Shown here: in pieces, positions 47,051 to 55,143 of the stretch
Position numbering within the stretch: position 1 is the first letter of the stretch
Layout of the letters: every line of letters starts with the position of its first letter
Origin: Glaciecola amylolytica
Lineage (GTDB): Bacteria > Bacteroidota > Bacteroidia > Flavobacteriales_D > Crocinitomicaceae
Direction: 5' to 3'
Length of the DNA stretch: 64,000 nt
Assembly (NCBI GenBank): GCA_003856375.1
Contig: CP034120.1
Span: forward strand, 2,790,001-2,854,000
Made by a program: the position numbers and the translations under genes
The notes under the pieces: model-generated
Seen by the model: only the letters and a program-made list of their open reading frames with translations
Told to the model about the DNA's origin: nothing
Databases searched by the model: none

Positions 47051-47081
47051 AAAAGCGAATTGCGAGAGTGATTCGCTTTTT
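47051..47081 (+). terminator. Terminator of tRNA-Leu
   Basis: AAAAGCGAAT pairs with ATTCGCTTTT over a 10-base loop, followed by TAACTTT. A diverged copy of 47055-47081 occurs at 55045-55071 (23 of 27 bases match). Confidence 0.88.
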
Positions 47082-47113
47082 AACTTTAGCCTAAATTAAT
47101 TGTAATTACTCTT

Positions 47114-47644
47114 ATGAACTGGAAAAAACTCAAACAAAGATCAGAGAAGAAATTTAGGAATAAACCACTTTATTCCAATTGTTATGGTTTTCAAATTCAG
47201 CCAGAAACAAAATGGAATCCCGGATTAAATGAATTTGAAATCGAATCGATGGAAGAATTATTCGGATTTGAATTTCCTGATGACTATAAATCCATGCTAT
47301 TAATGATGAATGGTTTTGATCGGGATGAAATTTCTATTGACCCTGACGAAGAGTGTGAAGATGAATTTGGTCGAGTGTTATATAAGTATCCTGAAGATTA
47401 TGAAAGAACAAAATGGAGAGTTGAAGAACTCTTTGAATACATAAAGTACACAAAAGAACCATTGGAGAAAGCAGGCTTTGATACCGAACAAATAATCGGT
47501 TTTATTCCTTTATATAGTAATCGCTATCTTACTGTTTTTCGGGACAAGTCATTAAGCCCGGTAATTTCGGCTCATCAGGGAACAGATGTAATTCTTTATG
47601 GAAATTCGCTTCTGGAATATTGGGAAAGAGAATTTGAGTTATAA
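47114..47644 (+). CDS. SMI1/KNR4 (SUKH) family protein, probable immunity protein
   Basis: The 176-residue acidic cytoplasmic protein has SUKH features: IESMEELFGFEFPDDYKSMLL, then MMNGFD, and the late IIGFIPLYSNRYLTVF with a Trp-rich helix LLEYWEREF. Most bacterial SUKH proteins neutralise polymorphic toxins delivered by secretion systems. No toxin gene is adjacent, so it looks like an orphan immunity gene. It sits directly behind the tRNA-Leu terminator, a typical insertion place, and ends four bases before a 28-nt repeat and terminator. Confidence 0.82.
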   Translation: MNWKKLKQRSEKKFRNKPLYSNCYGFQIQPETKWNPGLNEFEIESMEELFGFEFPDDYKSMLLMMNGFDRDEISIDPDEECEDEFGRVLYKYPEDYERTKWRVEELFEYIKYTKEPLEKAGFDTEQIIGFIPLYSNRYLTVFRDKSLSPVISAHQGTDVILYGNSLLEYWEREFEL

Positions 47645-47648
47645 AGTT

Positions 47649-47676
47649 GGTTCTACTTTCAGACCGAATTGCGCAC
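47649..47676 (+). repeat. 28-nt repeat, copy 1
   Basis: It begins GGTTCTACTTTCAG and ends ACCGAATTGCGCAC. Copies 2 (50092-50119) and 3 (51585-51612) differ at only a few positions. It lies right behind the SUKH gene and is followed by a terminator. Confidence 0.8.
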
Positions 47677-47684
47677 TCAATAAG

Positions 47685-47712
47685 GGAGATAACAGAAGTT
47701 ATCTCCTTTTTT
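47685..47712 (+). terminator. Terminator after the SUKH gene
   Basis: GGAGATAAC-AGAA-GTTATCTCC is a perfect 9-bp stem followed by TTTTTT. Confidence 0.9.
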
Positions 47713-47778
47713 CATTTTATAGGACTCGACGAGAAGCAAGGTACCGATAAGTTGAGCTGTAGCTCAGCTTCGTCGGTA

Positions 47779-47797
47779 AGTCCAGTCGTGCGTACAA
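47779..47797 (+). repeat. Diverged duplicate of the tRNA-Leu 3' end
   Basis: AGTCCAGTCGTGCGTACAA matches tRNA bases 47028-47046 at 17 of 19 positions; both changes are transitions. No rest of a tRNA is present, so it is a fragment, as left by integration at a tRNA 3' end. Confidence 0.75.
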
Positions 47798-47801
47798 GTA
47801 A

Positions 47802-47836
47802 GGTCACGTGAGATTTATATTCCACGTGACCTTTTT
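47802..47836 (+). terminator. Terminator behind the tRNA 3'-end fragment
   Basis: GGTCACGTG and CACGTGACC pair over 12 bases and are followed by TTTTT. It reproduces the tRNA-end-plus-terminator layout of 46961-47081. Confidence 0.85.
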
Positions 47837-47942
47837 GCTTTGGGTTGAAACGTCCGGTACAAGAATCAGAAAGAAGCTGTATATGACCATTCGTAAAATA
47901 CAATCCGAACCTACCCGAAAATTTCTTTTCCAGTACGCGTTT

Positions 47943-49754
47943 CTATTTCTGTATAACTATTTTTTGCTGACCCATTGTTTCATTTTCCCCAGAATAATCA
48001 ACAATATAAGTACCATTCGCTGATCCCGACAAATCGATCACCGAAGAAGCATCTGCATCTACCTGCAATTCGTAAATCACTCTTCCATCAAGTGATAACA
48101 CACGGATGTTTTGGGTAAATGGGCTATTATTTTGAATACTGAAAGCTCCAGTACTAGGGTTTGGGAATACTTCTACACCTTCGTTTTCAGTAATTTCAAA
48201 AGAACGATATCTACCTGGTTCAATTGGCGGCGTTACAATCTCACATTTCTGATAAGTCTTATGAATGGCTGATGTAGATCCATCATTAAAATGGAACGTC
48301 GCATAAACCGTTCCGGCAAAAGGTGTTCCTGCACCCGGATAATATACATACGTGTATTCGTCATCCGTATACGTTGTGTTCATGATCTGGAAAACTACTT
48401 CATCGATACTTTCCGACGGACAATTGCAGGCTGCTTCGAAATGGTCAATACACTCGTGGTTAATATCATACAATGTATGGAGTTGCAGACTCGCTGCACA
48501 ACAAGAGCTACCTGTTCCTATGGTGACATACTGCATGGGAGTTTCATCCCACGGAGTGCAAAAACCACCCGCAGGATTAATACTTTGAACCGCTAATTTG
48601 ATTCGGTAACGCTTGCCGTAAATGAAATTGTAGCCTGTGTATTGTCCCAGATCTGCTACCTGATTGATTTCTCCGGCAAACCAGGAAGAATAATAGGTGC
48701 CCGAAATCATATTGTTTGCAGCATCTACTTCAACGATTTCAAGGAAGTGATTGTCTTCATTATCAGAGGCCGTTCCGTCTAACCGAACCGGTAAACATTG
48801 ATTTGGACTCAAATACAGGTTTGCCTGTGCTGCATCGCAATTAGAGCATTGTTGTACATAATTCGTTCCTGTTGTTCCGTTCAAATAATCTCTGACACGC
48901 TGTATTTGCTGTGGCGAAAGCGCATAATTATCATATCCGTTATAGTCCATTAAATTGTTGGTGATGTTTTCCCAGCAACCACACGAATCACAAGGTAGAG
49001 TCGCTTCAGTCGCAAACTGCCAGCAGTTCGGATTTAGCTTCGTATCATTGCAAAAATCATTTTGATTCCATGTGTGTCGCAGTCCTAATAAATGACCCAA
49101 TTCATGCGTAAATGTTCGTTCTTCAAATCGATGAATCTGGGCAGGTGTTTGTCCCCAGGCTCCGTATTTATACGAATACCAATTGTTAAATTGTTTGGCT
49201 TGAAGCGCACCTGGTGACGAATTTGCTATTCCTTTCAACTGCATCGTTGGTTGCGATGGTACTGAAAAAATAAAGTAATTAATCTCTGTTGCCGGATTTA
49301 CCAGCCAATTATTATACGTCCAATTGTTTATACTACCTGAGAGTGCTCCATTATTATAGTTCGCATCGTAGTAGTTATAAATGGCATCACTGCGGTGAAA
49401 ATAAACACCCGACAGTACAAAACGGAAACCAAAATCGGTAACCGTATAATCATATCCGGGTATCCGCATCCCTCCAGCAATTCCTGGGTTTACAGCTAAT
49501 TCTGCGTTGCTGGAATCTACCAAATCTTCGGCATAATCAAACCCTGTGTAATTCGAGTTCCCCCATCCATCACTTGTTTCGGCAAAATTTCCGCTTCCAT
49601 CCGTCTTGAGGACGTAATGAATATTGACCTTTACCTGTTTGATAACAGATGAATTGGAACAAGGAGTCTGCGAAAGAGCCTTTTGAGTCATTAGGAACGG
49701 AATACCAGTTAAAAAAAGAAGTCGCAGACCATTTAAGAGGATTAATTGTTTCAT
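47943..49754 (-). CDS. Secreted zinc metalloprotease with T9SS sorting domain
   Basis: The 603-residue protein has a signal peptide ending in KALSQT. The metzincin site FTHELGHLLGLRH (HExxHxxGxxH at 217-227) fits pappalysin (M43) or reprolysin-like M12B enzymes; a Met-turn NLMDYNGYDN follows. A beta-rich middle region and a type A C-terminal sorting domain (VEVFPNPSTGAFSI, LDGRVIYELQV, GTYIVDYSG) end it. It is presumably exported through T9SS and acts on extracellular proteins. It stands alone with its own promoter, among repeats linked to the tRNA-Leu hotspot. Confidence 0.9.
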   Translation of the reverse strand: MKQLILLNGLRLLFLTGIPFLMTQKALSQTPCSNSSVIKQVKVNIHYVLKTDGSGNFAETSDGWGNSNYTGFDYAEDLVDSSNAELAVNPGIAGGMRIPGYDYTVTDFGFRFVLSGVYFHRSDAIYNYYDANYNNGALSGSINNWTYNNWLVNPATEINYFIFSVPSQPTMQLKGIANSSPGALQAKQFNNWYSYKYGAWGQTPAQIHRFEERTFTHELGHLLGLRHTWNQNDFCNDTKLNPNCWQFATEATLPCDSCGCWENITNNLMDYNGYDNYALSPQQIQRVRDYLNGTTGTNYVQQCSNCDAAQANLYLSPNQCLPVRLDGTASDNEDNHFLEIVEVDAANNMISGTYYSSWFAGEINQVADLGQYTGYNFIYGKRYRIKLAVQSINPAGGFCTPWDETPMQYVTIGTGSSCCAASLQLHTLYDINHECIDHFEAACNCPSESIDEVVFQIMNTTYTDDEYTYVYYPGAGTPFAGTVYATFHFNDGSTSAIHKTYQKCEIVTPPIEPGRYRSFEITENEGVEVFPNPSTGAFSIQNNSPFTQNIRVLSLDGRVIYELQVDADASSVIDLSGSANGTYIVDYSGENETMGQQKIVIQK

Positions 49755-49779
49755 CGTGAATAATTTATAAGTTTCGAAT

Positions 49780-49808
49780 CAAACATAGAAAAACACGTTT
49801 AGTTCAAA
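49780..49808 (-). promoter_or_regulatory. Promoter of the metalloprotease gene
   Basis: On the minus strand TTTG (49808-49805), 17 bases, then TATGTTTG (49787-49780) match the -33/-7 consensus, 25 bases before the ATG. Confidence 0.7.
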
Positions 49809-50091
49809 CTGAAAAATTCATTAACAGCTGGTTTTCATTCATGAATGGCTCTTTTCCAATTAAAAAAAATGGAAAACAACTGTCTTCCATTTCTTGCTTT
49901 TGCTATCGAATCACTAAACTTATAACAGAAAGTAGTGCTATTAAGGAATAGCATACTTTAAACCATCTAATTCGATGCGAAGGCCATTAGGAAACCAGCA
50001 AGATTATCTTTTTTGAGATATGAACCGGAACAAGTAAAAGGGAAGTTTACATAGCTTCAGTTATTGAGAGTATATTAAGATAACCTAGTGT

Positions 50092-50119
50092 GGTTCTATT
50101 TCCGGACCGAATTGCGCAC
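50092..50119 (+). repeat. 28-nt repeat, copy 2
   Basis: It begins GGTTCTATTTCCGG and ends ACCGAATTGCGCAC. Compared with copy 1, three positions differ, all in the first half. GGTTC can pair with GGACC, giving a T-arm-like hairpin. Confidence 0.8.
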
Positions 50120-50125
50120 AAAAAA

Positions 50126-50166
50126 GAATCGGGATTTTACGAAAGTGGTAATCCCAATTCTTTTTT
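50126..50166 (+). terminator. Terminator behind repeat copy 2
   Basis: GAATCGGGATT pairs with AATCCCAATTC (one mismatch) and an inner TTAC-GAAA-GTGG extends it; TTTTTT follows. AAAAGAATCGGGATTTTA here recurs with one change at 57709-57726. Confidence 0.85.
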
Positions 50167-50301
50167 CAGTCCTCTCTCTCACCATCCCGATTCTTTTCAG
50201 AGCGGGAATGAGAATTGAGAGCGGAATCTTCTGCAAAAGCTAGCTTTTCGTAATCAGGTGGTTTTCCTGTTTGTAAGTTCCCGGTTAGTTTTTTTACCGT
50301 T

Positions 50302-51375
50302 TCAATTTTTCACTATTTTGACGGTATGTTCGTTATCGGATTTAATGATATACAAACCACTGGAAAATTCATCGAAATCGATAGTTCCTGTTTCTTCGAG
50401 CTCCATTTCTTTCATTAAAACACCCAGTGTATTGTATATGTACAATTTATTCTTTGCATTGTTTCCGGAAAATTTAACATACAAAACATCCGTCACAGGA
50501 TTTGGAAAAACGGTCCAATACTCATTAGTGATATTTTCGTCGACTCCTAAAACCGAACAACTAGTGTCAAGCAGATAATCGTATGGTCCAACATTCCAAT
50601 CTGATAAATGATCATAAACAGTTTGTTTTACAGCATATTTAATATTTGCTGCATCAGTAACAGAGAGCCCGGAATTGAACGTAATAAATGTAGGATCGCT
50701 TCTGAATAGTGTAGCATAAAAACAACAAGCGGCTGCGTAACTTCCGGCCAATGACGGATGGCTCTCATCGGCTTGAAATAATTCTATCGAAGGATAGTTT
50801 TGCCTAATGTATCTCCATGCTGCACCTACCGGTGTCATAGATGCTTTTACGGAATCTGCAAATACTTTATAATGCGATGTTATTGTACTGTCCATTTCAT
50901 AGTAAGTGCGGGTAATCACTGTGTCGACAGCGCATTCAGGTGGAGTGCAAACATAAGCATCACCGGATTTTCTCCCCCATGTACTGTAAAACATAGTCTG
51001 GGCACATAGATTATATACTTTAATTACACTGTCAAGTTTAACACTGTATGAAATACCATTCATATAGGTAGAAGGATATGCAAGTGCCATGCTTTGGTCT
51101 TGTAAAATGACATTATCCCAGTTCCCACTTGCTATTTTTGCCAATGATGTCGGGTTTGTTAAATGCTGTGCTAAATAATATCCACCAGGAGCATTGATAT
51201 CAAAAAACACCGTTTTACCTGTTGAATTGGCTATATCTGCCAGTAGCTGGGGCAAGTTGTTTGCATATGTGTAGCTATTTCCTAAAAATAGTACTCTTTT
51301 TGTCTGTTGTCCGAATAAAGTAATTGAACCCAAAATGAAGATACCTAAAACGGATATTTTGTTGATATTTCTCAT
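50302..51375 (-). CDS. Secreted SGNH-type hydrolase with T9SS sorting domain
   Basis: From ATG 51375 (signal peptide ISVLGIFILGSITLFGQ) it is 357 residues; the open frame to 51474 has no signal-like start. RVLFLGNSYTYANNLPQLL contains the block I GNS with nucleophile Ser about 34, and ADESHPSLAGSYAAA carries the Asp and His of the catalytic set, as in DUF4886-like SGNH esterases. The last 75 residues form a type A T9SS sorting domain (TVFPNPVTDVLYVKF, LGVLMKEMEL, SGLYIIKS). It likely removes acyl groups from extracellular polymers. Substrate unknown. Confidence 0.87.
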   Translation of the reverse strand: MRNINKISVLGIFILGSITLFGQQTKRVLFLGNSYTYANNLPQLLADIANSTGKTVFFDINAPGGYYLAQHLTNPTSLAKIASGNWDNVILQDQSMALAYPSTYMNGISYSVKLDSVIKVYNLCAQTMFYSTWGRKSGDAYVCTPPECAVDTVITRTYYEMDSTITSHYKVFADSVKASMTPVGAAWRYIRQNYPSIELFQADESHPSLAGSYAAACCFYATLFRSDPTFITFNSGLSVTDAANIKYAVKQTVYDHLSDWNVGPYDYLLDTSCSVLGVDENITNEYWTVFPNPVTDVLYVKFSGNNAKNKLYIYNTLGVLMKEMELEETGTIDFDEFSSGLYIIKSDNEHTVKIVKN

Positions 51376-51715
51376 TGTTTTGGTTTTAAGAATCAATTTG
51401 TTAGCTGACAAAGAAGGTAGGTTTCTATATACTACGTATCCATGACGAGCATATATTGAATATAGTTGTTTCATCTATCCTGTTTAATCTATTCCACTGA
51501 ATTCGAAAACGATTTTCAGCCAGCTATTATCATTGAAGATGATGATAATTTAAAAAAGCGATTAATCGAATAGAATGATTATCCGGTTCTGGTTTCAGAC
51601 CGAATTGTGCACAAAAAGAAAAGCGAGTGTGAGAACTAAAGGCGGAACCCTTATCGATATACGATTGTGAAATTCCAACAGGTAATTTTTATTGGAATTT
51701 TGCGTTTGAGTAATT
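51376..51715. other. Spacer with repeat copy 3, a tRNA-tail relic and a leader hairpin
   Basis: Besides the 28-nt repeat, bases 51607-51626 match the end of tRNA-Leu and its downstream sequence (47039-47058) at 19 of 20 positions. A perfect 9-bp hairpin (AAATTCCAA 51670-51678 with TTGGAATTT 51692-51700) ends 15 bases before the next ATG. Confidence 0.6.
51585..51612 (+). repeat. 28-nt repeat, copy 3, continuous with a tRNA-tail relic
   Basis: It begins GGTTCTGGTTTCAG and ends ACCGAATTGTGCAC. It runs directly into AAAAAGAAAAGCGA, identical to the sequence behind tRNA-Leu, joining the two repeat families. Confidence 0.8.
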
Positions 51716-52126
51716 ATGAGAAAACCAATCTATATCATTCTGATCTTTTTTCTTCATACCAGTTGTGGACCAAGAAGTATCGATGGGAAAACGGAATGGA
51801 AAAAGCACCATTTTCAACTCGAAAAGCTTAAAACCGACATTTTGAAAAATGGAGACAGGAAATATCAATCAGGCAACAACGATTTTCCGGAAGAGTTTGA
51901 ATATCCTTTTGATGACGGGTTTTCAATAAACAGTTACAATGGACATAGTGGAATTGACACAAAAAAAACAACGATTACCTTCTATATGGATCGTGGCCTG
52001 TTGGATCATTATTCTGCAATTGTCTTCTCGAATGATTCAACTGTCATAGCAGAGATGGATGAAAATGTAAAAAACGAAGGAAATGATTTCAAAATAAAAG
52101 AAAACTGGTACGTAATAAACGATTGA
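51716..52126 (+). CDS. Small lipoprotein of unknown function
   Basis: The 136 residues start with a short type II signal peptide ending in lipobox HTSC (Cys 17). The mature part is mostly charged strands (TTITFYMDRGLLDHYSAIVF) without a recognised domain. It is bounded on both sides by hotspot repeats: copy 3 upstream and a degenerate copy plus terminator at 52140-52214 downstream. Confidence 0.7.
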   Translation: MRKPIYIILIFFLHTSCGPRSIDGKTEWKKHHFQLEKLKTDILKNGDRKYQSGNNDFPEEFEYPFDDGFSINSYNGHSGIDTKKTTITFYMDRGLLDHYSAIVFSNDSTVIAEMDENVKNEGNDFKIKENWYVIND

Positions 52127-52139
52127 CGAAAATCAAGGT

Positions 52140-52167
52140 GATTCCGCTCCTGCACCGAATTACGTGC
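52140..52167 (+). repeat. Degenerate 28-nt repeat copy
   Basis: ACCGAATT is intact and 17 of 28 positions match copy 1; most differences are transitions. GGTG at 52137 can pair with CACC at 52153, keeping a hairpin. It lies 14 bases after a gene and before a terminator, like copy 1. Confidence 0.45.
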
Positions 52168-52182
52168 TCCCTAAAATTTATC

Positions 52183-52214
52183 AAAATCCCGTCCGAAATT
52201 CTGACGGGATTTTT
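52183..52214 (+). terminator. Terminator after the small lipoprotein gene
   Basis: AAAATCCCGTC pairs perfectly with GACGGGATTTT across a 9-base loop, followed by T. Confidence 0.9.
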
Positions 52215-52401
52215 GTTTGTATTTGCATGAAAGATTAAAATTCAATCGATAGTTCAACCTAATAATTTAGTTAAAAATAATTGCCAAAAGTTAAAATTGT
52301 TATATTTAATGTTAAAATATAATTAATTGTGAATATTTCAGCTTTAGTTGTCACCATGTCTCCATCTGGTTAATTTACAGCGAATTAAATAACCATTATT
52401 C

Positions 52402-53412
52402 ATGAAATTAACACAGCTAGCAGTGGCTACATTGTTCGTCGGGATGACGTTCGTAGCCTGCGAGAAGGACTCAAAACTTCCCGCAACAATCAAAAAACCG
52501 GCACCCGCTGCCGCAACCGAAAAAGCGGATGATCCGATCAGTAACCTTTTCAGGAGTTACGTAGCCCAAAACACGGTATCCACCCAGTTCAATGCGTTGA
52601 ACGGCGGGGAACTCGTCAATTCTGACGGTAATGTGAGTGTCACTATCGCCGGGTCGTCACTGACGCGTATGGATGGAAGTCTTGAGACAGGACAGGTGAC
52701 TATCAGTATGTTTGTTGCAGATCAACTTGCGGACAATGCGCTTGGTGGTATGCCCACACAAAGTGCTTTTGGCACTCAGCAAGGCAATGGTGGCGGAATC
52801 GTGACAGCCGGTTCGATGCGTATCGAGATGTTCAACGCACAGGGACAACCACTACAAGCCCTGAACGGTGGTGTTGTGGTGAGTGTTGCCACGGAGGAGT
52901 TCAATCCGCAAATGACACTCTGGATGGGTACAGCTTCAGTCAACCAGCCACGTGATAACGTCTGGGTGAGAGTGCCAAATCCTGTTACACCAGGGGCAAA
53001 CGGACAATCCTATAACTTCAACTGGGACCGGAATGCCACTTACAACATCGACATGGCAAACCTGTGTCCGGGATTACAGTTAACCGATCACAAGGTTACT
53101 ATTTCGGCGTCTGCAGCTTTCAATCGCACGAATACGCAGATCTATGTTGTACTGGAACCTTGTACTCAGCAAGGGCAGAAAATCATTTTCAGCCTTGATA
53201 TGTACAATGCTACTCCAAGATGGTGGTTTGCCAATCCAAATGCAAAACTTCCAATTGGATACCAGGTGACTTACGTAGCTATTACGAGCTATAACAACCA
53301 GCTTTATTACGGAAATGCTACGACCATTGTTACTCCAAGCATGACAACAAACATACCTGTCATGATGCCGACTACTTTGGCTGCACTGACAGCGTATCTG
53401 AATAGTCTGTAA
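52402..53412 (+). CDS. Lipoprotein, unknown, Gln/Asn-rich beta domain
   Basis: The 336 residues begin with a type II signal peptide (TQLAVATLFVGMTFVAC, Cys about 20) and a linker DSKLPATIKKPAPAAATEK. The body is predicted beta-rich and resembles no family I know (GNVSVTIAGSSLTRMDGSLE; LNGGVVVSVATEEFNPQMTL). A motif PGLQLTDHKVTISASAAF precedes a C-terminal domain rich in Tyr and Thr. The linker resembles that of the next lipoprotein (53648). By eye the gene is more GC-rich than its surroundings. Confidence 0.78.
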   Translation: MKLTQLAVATLFVGMTFVACEKDSKLPATIKKPAPAAATEKADDPISNLFRSYVAQNTVSTQFNALNGGELVNSDGNVSVTIAGSSLTRMDGSLETGQVTISMFVADQLADNALGGMPTQSAFGTQQGNGGGIVTAGSMRIEMFNAQGQPLQALNGGVVVSVATEEFNPQMTLWMGTASVNQPRDNVWVRVPNPVTPGANGQSYNFNWDRNATYNIDMANLCPGLQLTDHKVTISASAAFNRTNTQIYVVLEPCTQQGQKIIFSLDMYNATPRWWFANPNAKLPIGYQVTYVAITSYNNQLYYGNATTIVTPSMTTNIPVMMPTTLAALTAYLNSL

Positions 53413-53431
53413 CAGCCCTGAAGAAAAAACG

Positions 53432-53462
53432 AAAGCAACATCGAAAGGTGTTGCTTTTTTTA
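53432..53462 (+). terminator. Terminator after the 52402 lipoprotein gene
   Basis: AAAGCAACA pairs with TGTTGCTTT over an 8-base loop, followed by a T-run. Confidence 0.85.
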
Positions 53463-53647
53463 TGTAATAAGTTACCATTCTTCTAACCTTTATCACTTAC
53501 ACATCTGACTAACTATTTGATAGTTATGCTCATTTTAACCACTTATTTTTTCCTAATAACGGAAATATACATGCGGAGCCCTGAATTGCACAAATGTCTG
53601 CGTTAAGGAATTTCGAATAAGGTATTTTAACATGAAAATTTTTCATT

Positions 53648-54121
53648 ATGAAAACCACATTCACTTCCTGGGCACTCGCCATTGCGGCATTCGCCCTTAT
53701 CCTTGGCTCCTGTCAGAAAGAGTCAAAACCTATTCCAGCGACTGAAAAAACGATGCATTGTGACCCGTGGCAGAATGTCACAGGCTGGATTGCACTATTT
53801 GATGAGTTGAACACATTAAGTTTCTGTGATGACCTGATGTGTAACGGGAATTCTGTCACACAGACAAAAAGCCTTTCAAAGCTGAAAAATTCAGCTGGAG
53901 TTGACTACACCTTCAATTCCTCCGTCGTGATCTCACCTGCAATACAGGCTGCGGTTATGAGTGATGCCCTCGCATGGGCTGTTGCAAATGCGCCTGCAGG
54001 ATACTATGTCAGCAGCATTCGCTATGCACCAAACATCATCGTTGGCAGCGGAAGTACCTCATTCGTTTGGCTCAACGTTGTTTATCGCAAGTGTACGGGT
54101 GGTGGTGGCCCACAGGGCTAA
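53648..54121 (+). CDS. Small lipoprotein, unknown
   Basis: The 157 residues have a type II signal peptide (AIAAFALILGSC, Cys about 24) followed by QKESKPIPATEK, close to the linker of the upstream lipoprotein (EKDSKLPATIKK). The mature part has four Cys (MHCDPW, FCDDLMCNG, RKCTGG) that could form disulfides. No known domain. Expressed alone or with 52402, though a terminator separates them. Confidence 0.75.
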   Translation: MKTTFTSWALAIAAFALILGSCQKESKPIPATEKTMHCDPWQNVTGWIALFDELNTLSFCDDLMCNGNSVTQTKSLSKLKNSAGVDYTFNSSVVISPAIQAAVMSDALAWAVANAPAGYYVSSIRYAPNIIVGSGSTSFVWLNVVYRKCTGGGGPQG

Positions 54122-54160
54122 CAAACAGGTTGCAAACAAAAAGAAATTTGGATTTCTAAG

Positions 54161-54190
54161 AAGAGAGATGACTTTTGTTATCTCTCTTTT
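54161..54190 (+). terminator. Terminator after the 53648 lipoprotein gene
   Basis: AAGAGAGATGAC pairs with GTTATCTCTCTT (one G-T) around TTTT, followed by TT. Confidence 0.85.
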
Positions 54191-54301
54191 CAATTGGAAA
54201 AGGCAAAAAGAGGCAACGCGGTAACCGGAATATTTCTTGATACGTCCGGTTACATACGTGAAAAAATTAAATAACTTTAAATCAACACAAACACTATTCA
54301 C

Positions 54302-55021
54302 ATGAAAAAAATTCCACTATTTAGCTTGCTGCTATTTGCAAGCTTCCTGTTTACGAGTATCGTAAACGCTCAAGACCTCCGGACGCTCTACCGCGATGCA
54401 ATGCGCACTGCTGTTTATCCTGATTCGTCGAAAATAGACAAGAATCTGGTAGCGATCACGCGCAAGAATCCCGACCTTATCTGGAAGACCTTTAACGGTG
54501 AACCTTATCTGCTTGTTGTAACCTGGAAAAGTGCCTCCTACTACCCGAACGGAGGAGATTCTCTCTACAACACCGGTCCCTATTCGATTTGGGTGACTAC
54601 AGCGCCACAACTGAAAAACTGGTTTCACAAACAGAATGTGGCAGATACCAATCTGCGCCTCAAACAATTACTGGGATTACCACCTGTGGGCACGAATTAC
54701 AAATATTTCGTAGAGTTCTGGGTACGGCCCGCAGATCTTTACCGCCCGTGTCCCGATAATGAAATTGATGATAAATCCTGCTCCACCTGTTTTCCAGCCA
54801 ATGTATCTCAAGACTACGTCACCTGGTTCAATGAAAGCCGGATCAGCCGCTATTATGCGTGTCAGCTCTATGATCAGTATCCATGGACACAGCTCGGGTA
54901 TACCTATGATTGGAATCCGAGTAATCCGACACACGTGGGTATGAGTGAATTCGTGATCAAGCTGAATGCAAAAGTCTATGTAAAACGCGTTTCAACAACA
55001 AGAGAATATCTGACTAAATAA
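54302..55021 (+). CDS. Secreted protein of unknown function
   Basis: The 239 residues have a signal peptide (KKIPLFSLLLFASFLFTSIVNAQ). The mature protein is rich in aromatic residues (YKYFVEFWVRPADLYRP; YYACQLYDQYPWTQLGYTYDW) and has a Cys cluster CPDNEIDDKSCSTC. I recognise no family; there is no sorting domain, so it may stay periplasmic. It is the last gene before the diverged copy of the tRNA-Leu terminator. Confidence 0.75.
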   Translation: MKKIPLFSLLLFASFLFTSIVNAQDLRTLYRDAMRTAVYPDSSKIDKNLVAITRKNPDLIWKTFNGEPYLLVVTWKSASYYPNGGDSLYNTGPYSIWVTTAPQLKNWFHKQNVADTNLRLKQLLGLPPVGTNYKYFVEFWVRPADLYRPCPDNEIDDKSCSTCFPANVSQDYVTWFNESRISRYYACQLYDQYPWTQLGYTYDWNPSNPTHVGMSEFVIKLNAKVYVKRVSTTREYLTK

Positions 55022-55044
55022 AACAGAATTTCAAGCAAGAAAAA

Positions 55045-55071
55045 GTGAATTGCGGTAGTGGTTCGCTTTTT
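55045..55071 (+). terminator. Terminator, diverged copy of the tRNA-Leu terminator
   Basis: 23 of 27 bases match 47055-47081 in the same orientation. The stem AAAGTGAATTGCGG / GTGGTTCGCTTT is weakened by mismatches and G-T pairs but keeps the T-run. It may mark the right edge of the accessory region. Confidence 0.7.
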
Positions 55072-55143
55072 CTTTTTCTCCATACTCGCACTCAAACTCA
55101 CACTTTTACAATTTTTTAGATATTCATCCTGAAAAAAAGAACG

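Larger units (their letters stand above)
49755..50301. other. Non-coding spacer with hairpins, 28-nt repeat and terminator
   Basis: The 547-base spacer between two minus-strand T9SS genes contains the protease promoter and a hairpin ATGGAA/TTCCAT (about 49869-49890). It also has a longer hairpin at 49929-49959 (AAAGTAGTGCTATT with AATAGCATACTTT), repeat copy 2 and its terminator. No reading frame of interest. Confidence 0.55.

Noticed and set aside
47740-47800. Second tRNA gene
   Set aside because: GAGCTGTAGCTCAGC and the tRNA-Leu 3' fragment look tRNA-like, but no acceptor pairing or anticodon arm can be formed; treated as a fragment.
46961-55071. Prophage or integrative element with intact machinery
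   Set aside because: No integrase, transposase, capsid or mobilisation gene is visible; only short att-like remnants remain.
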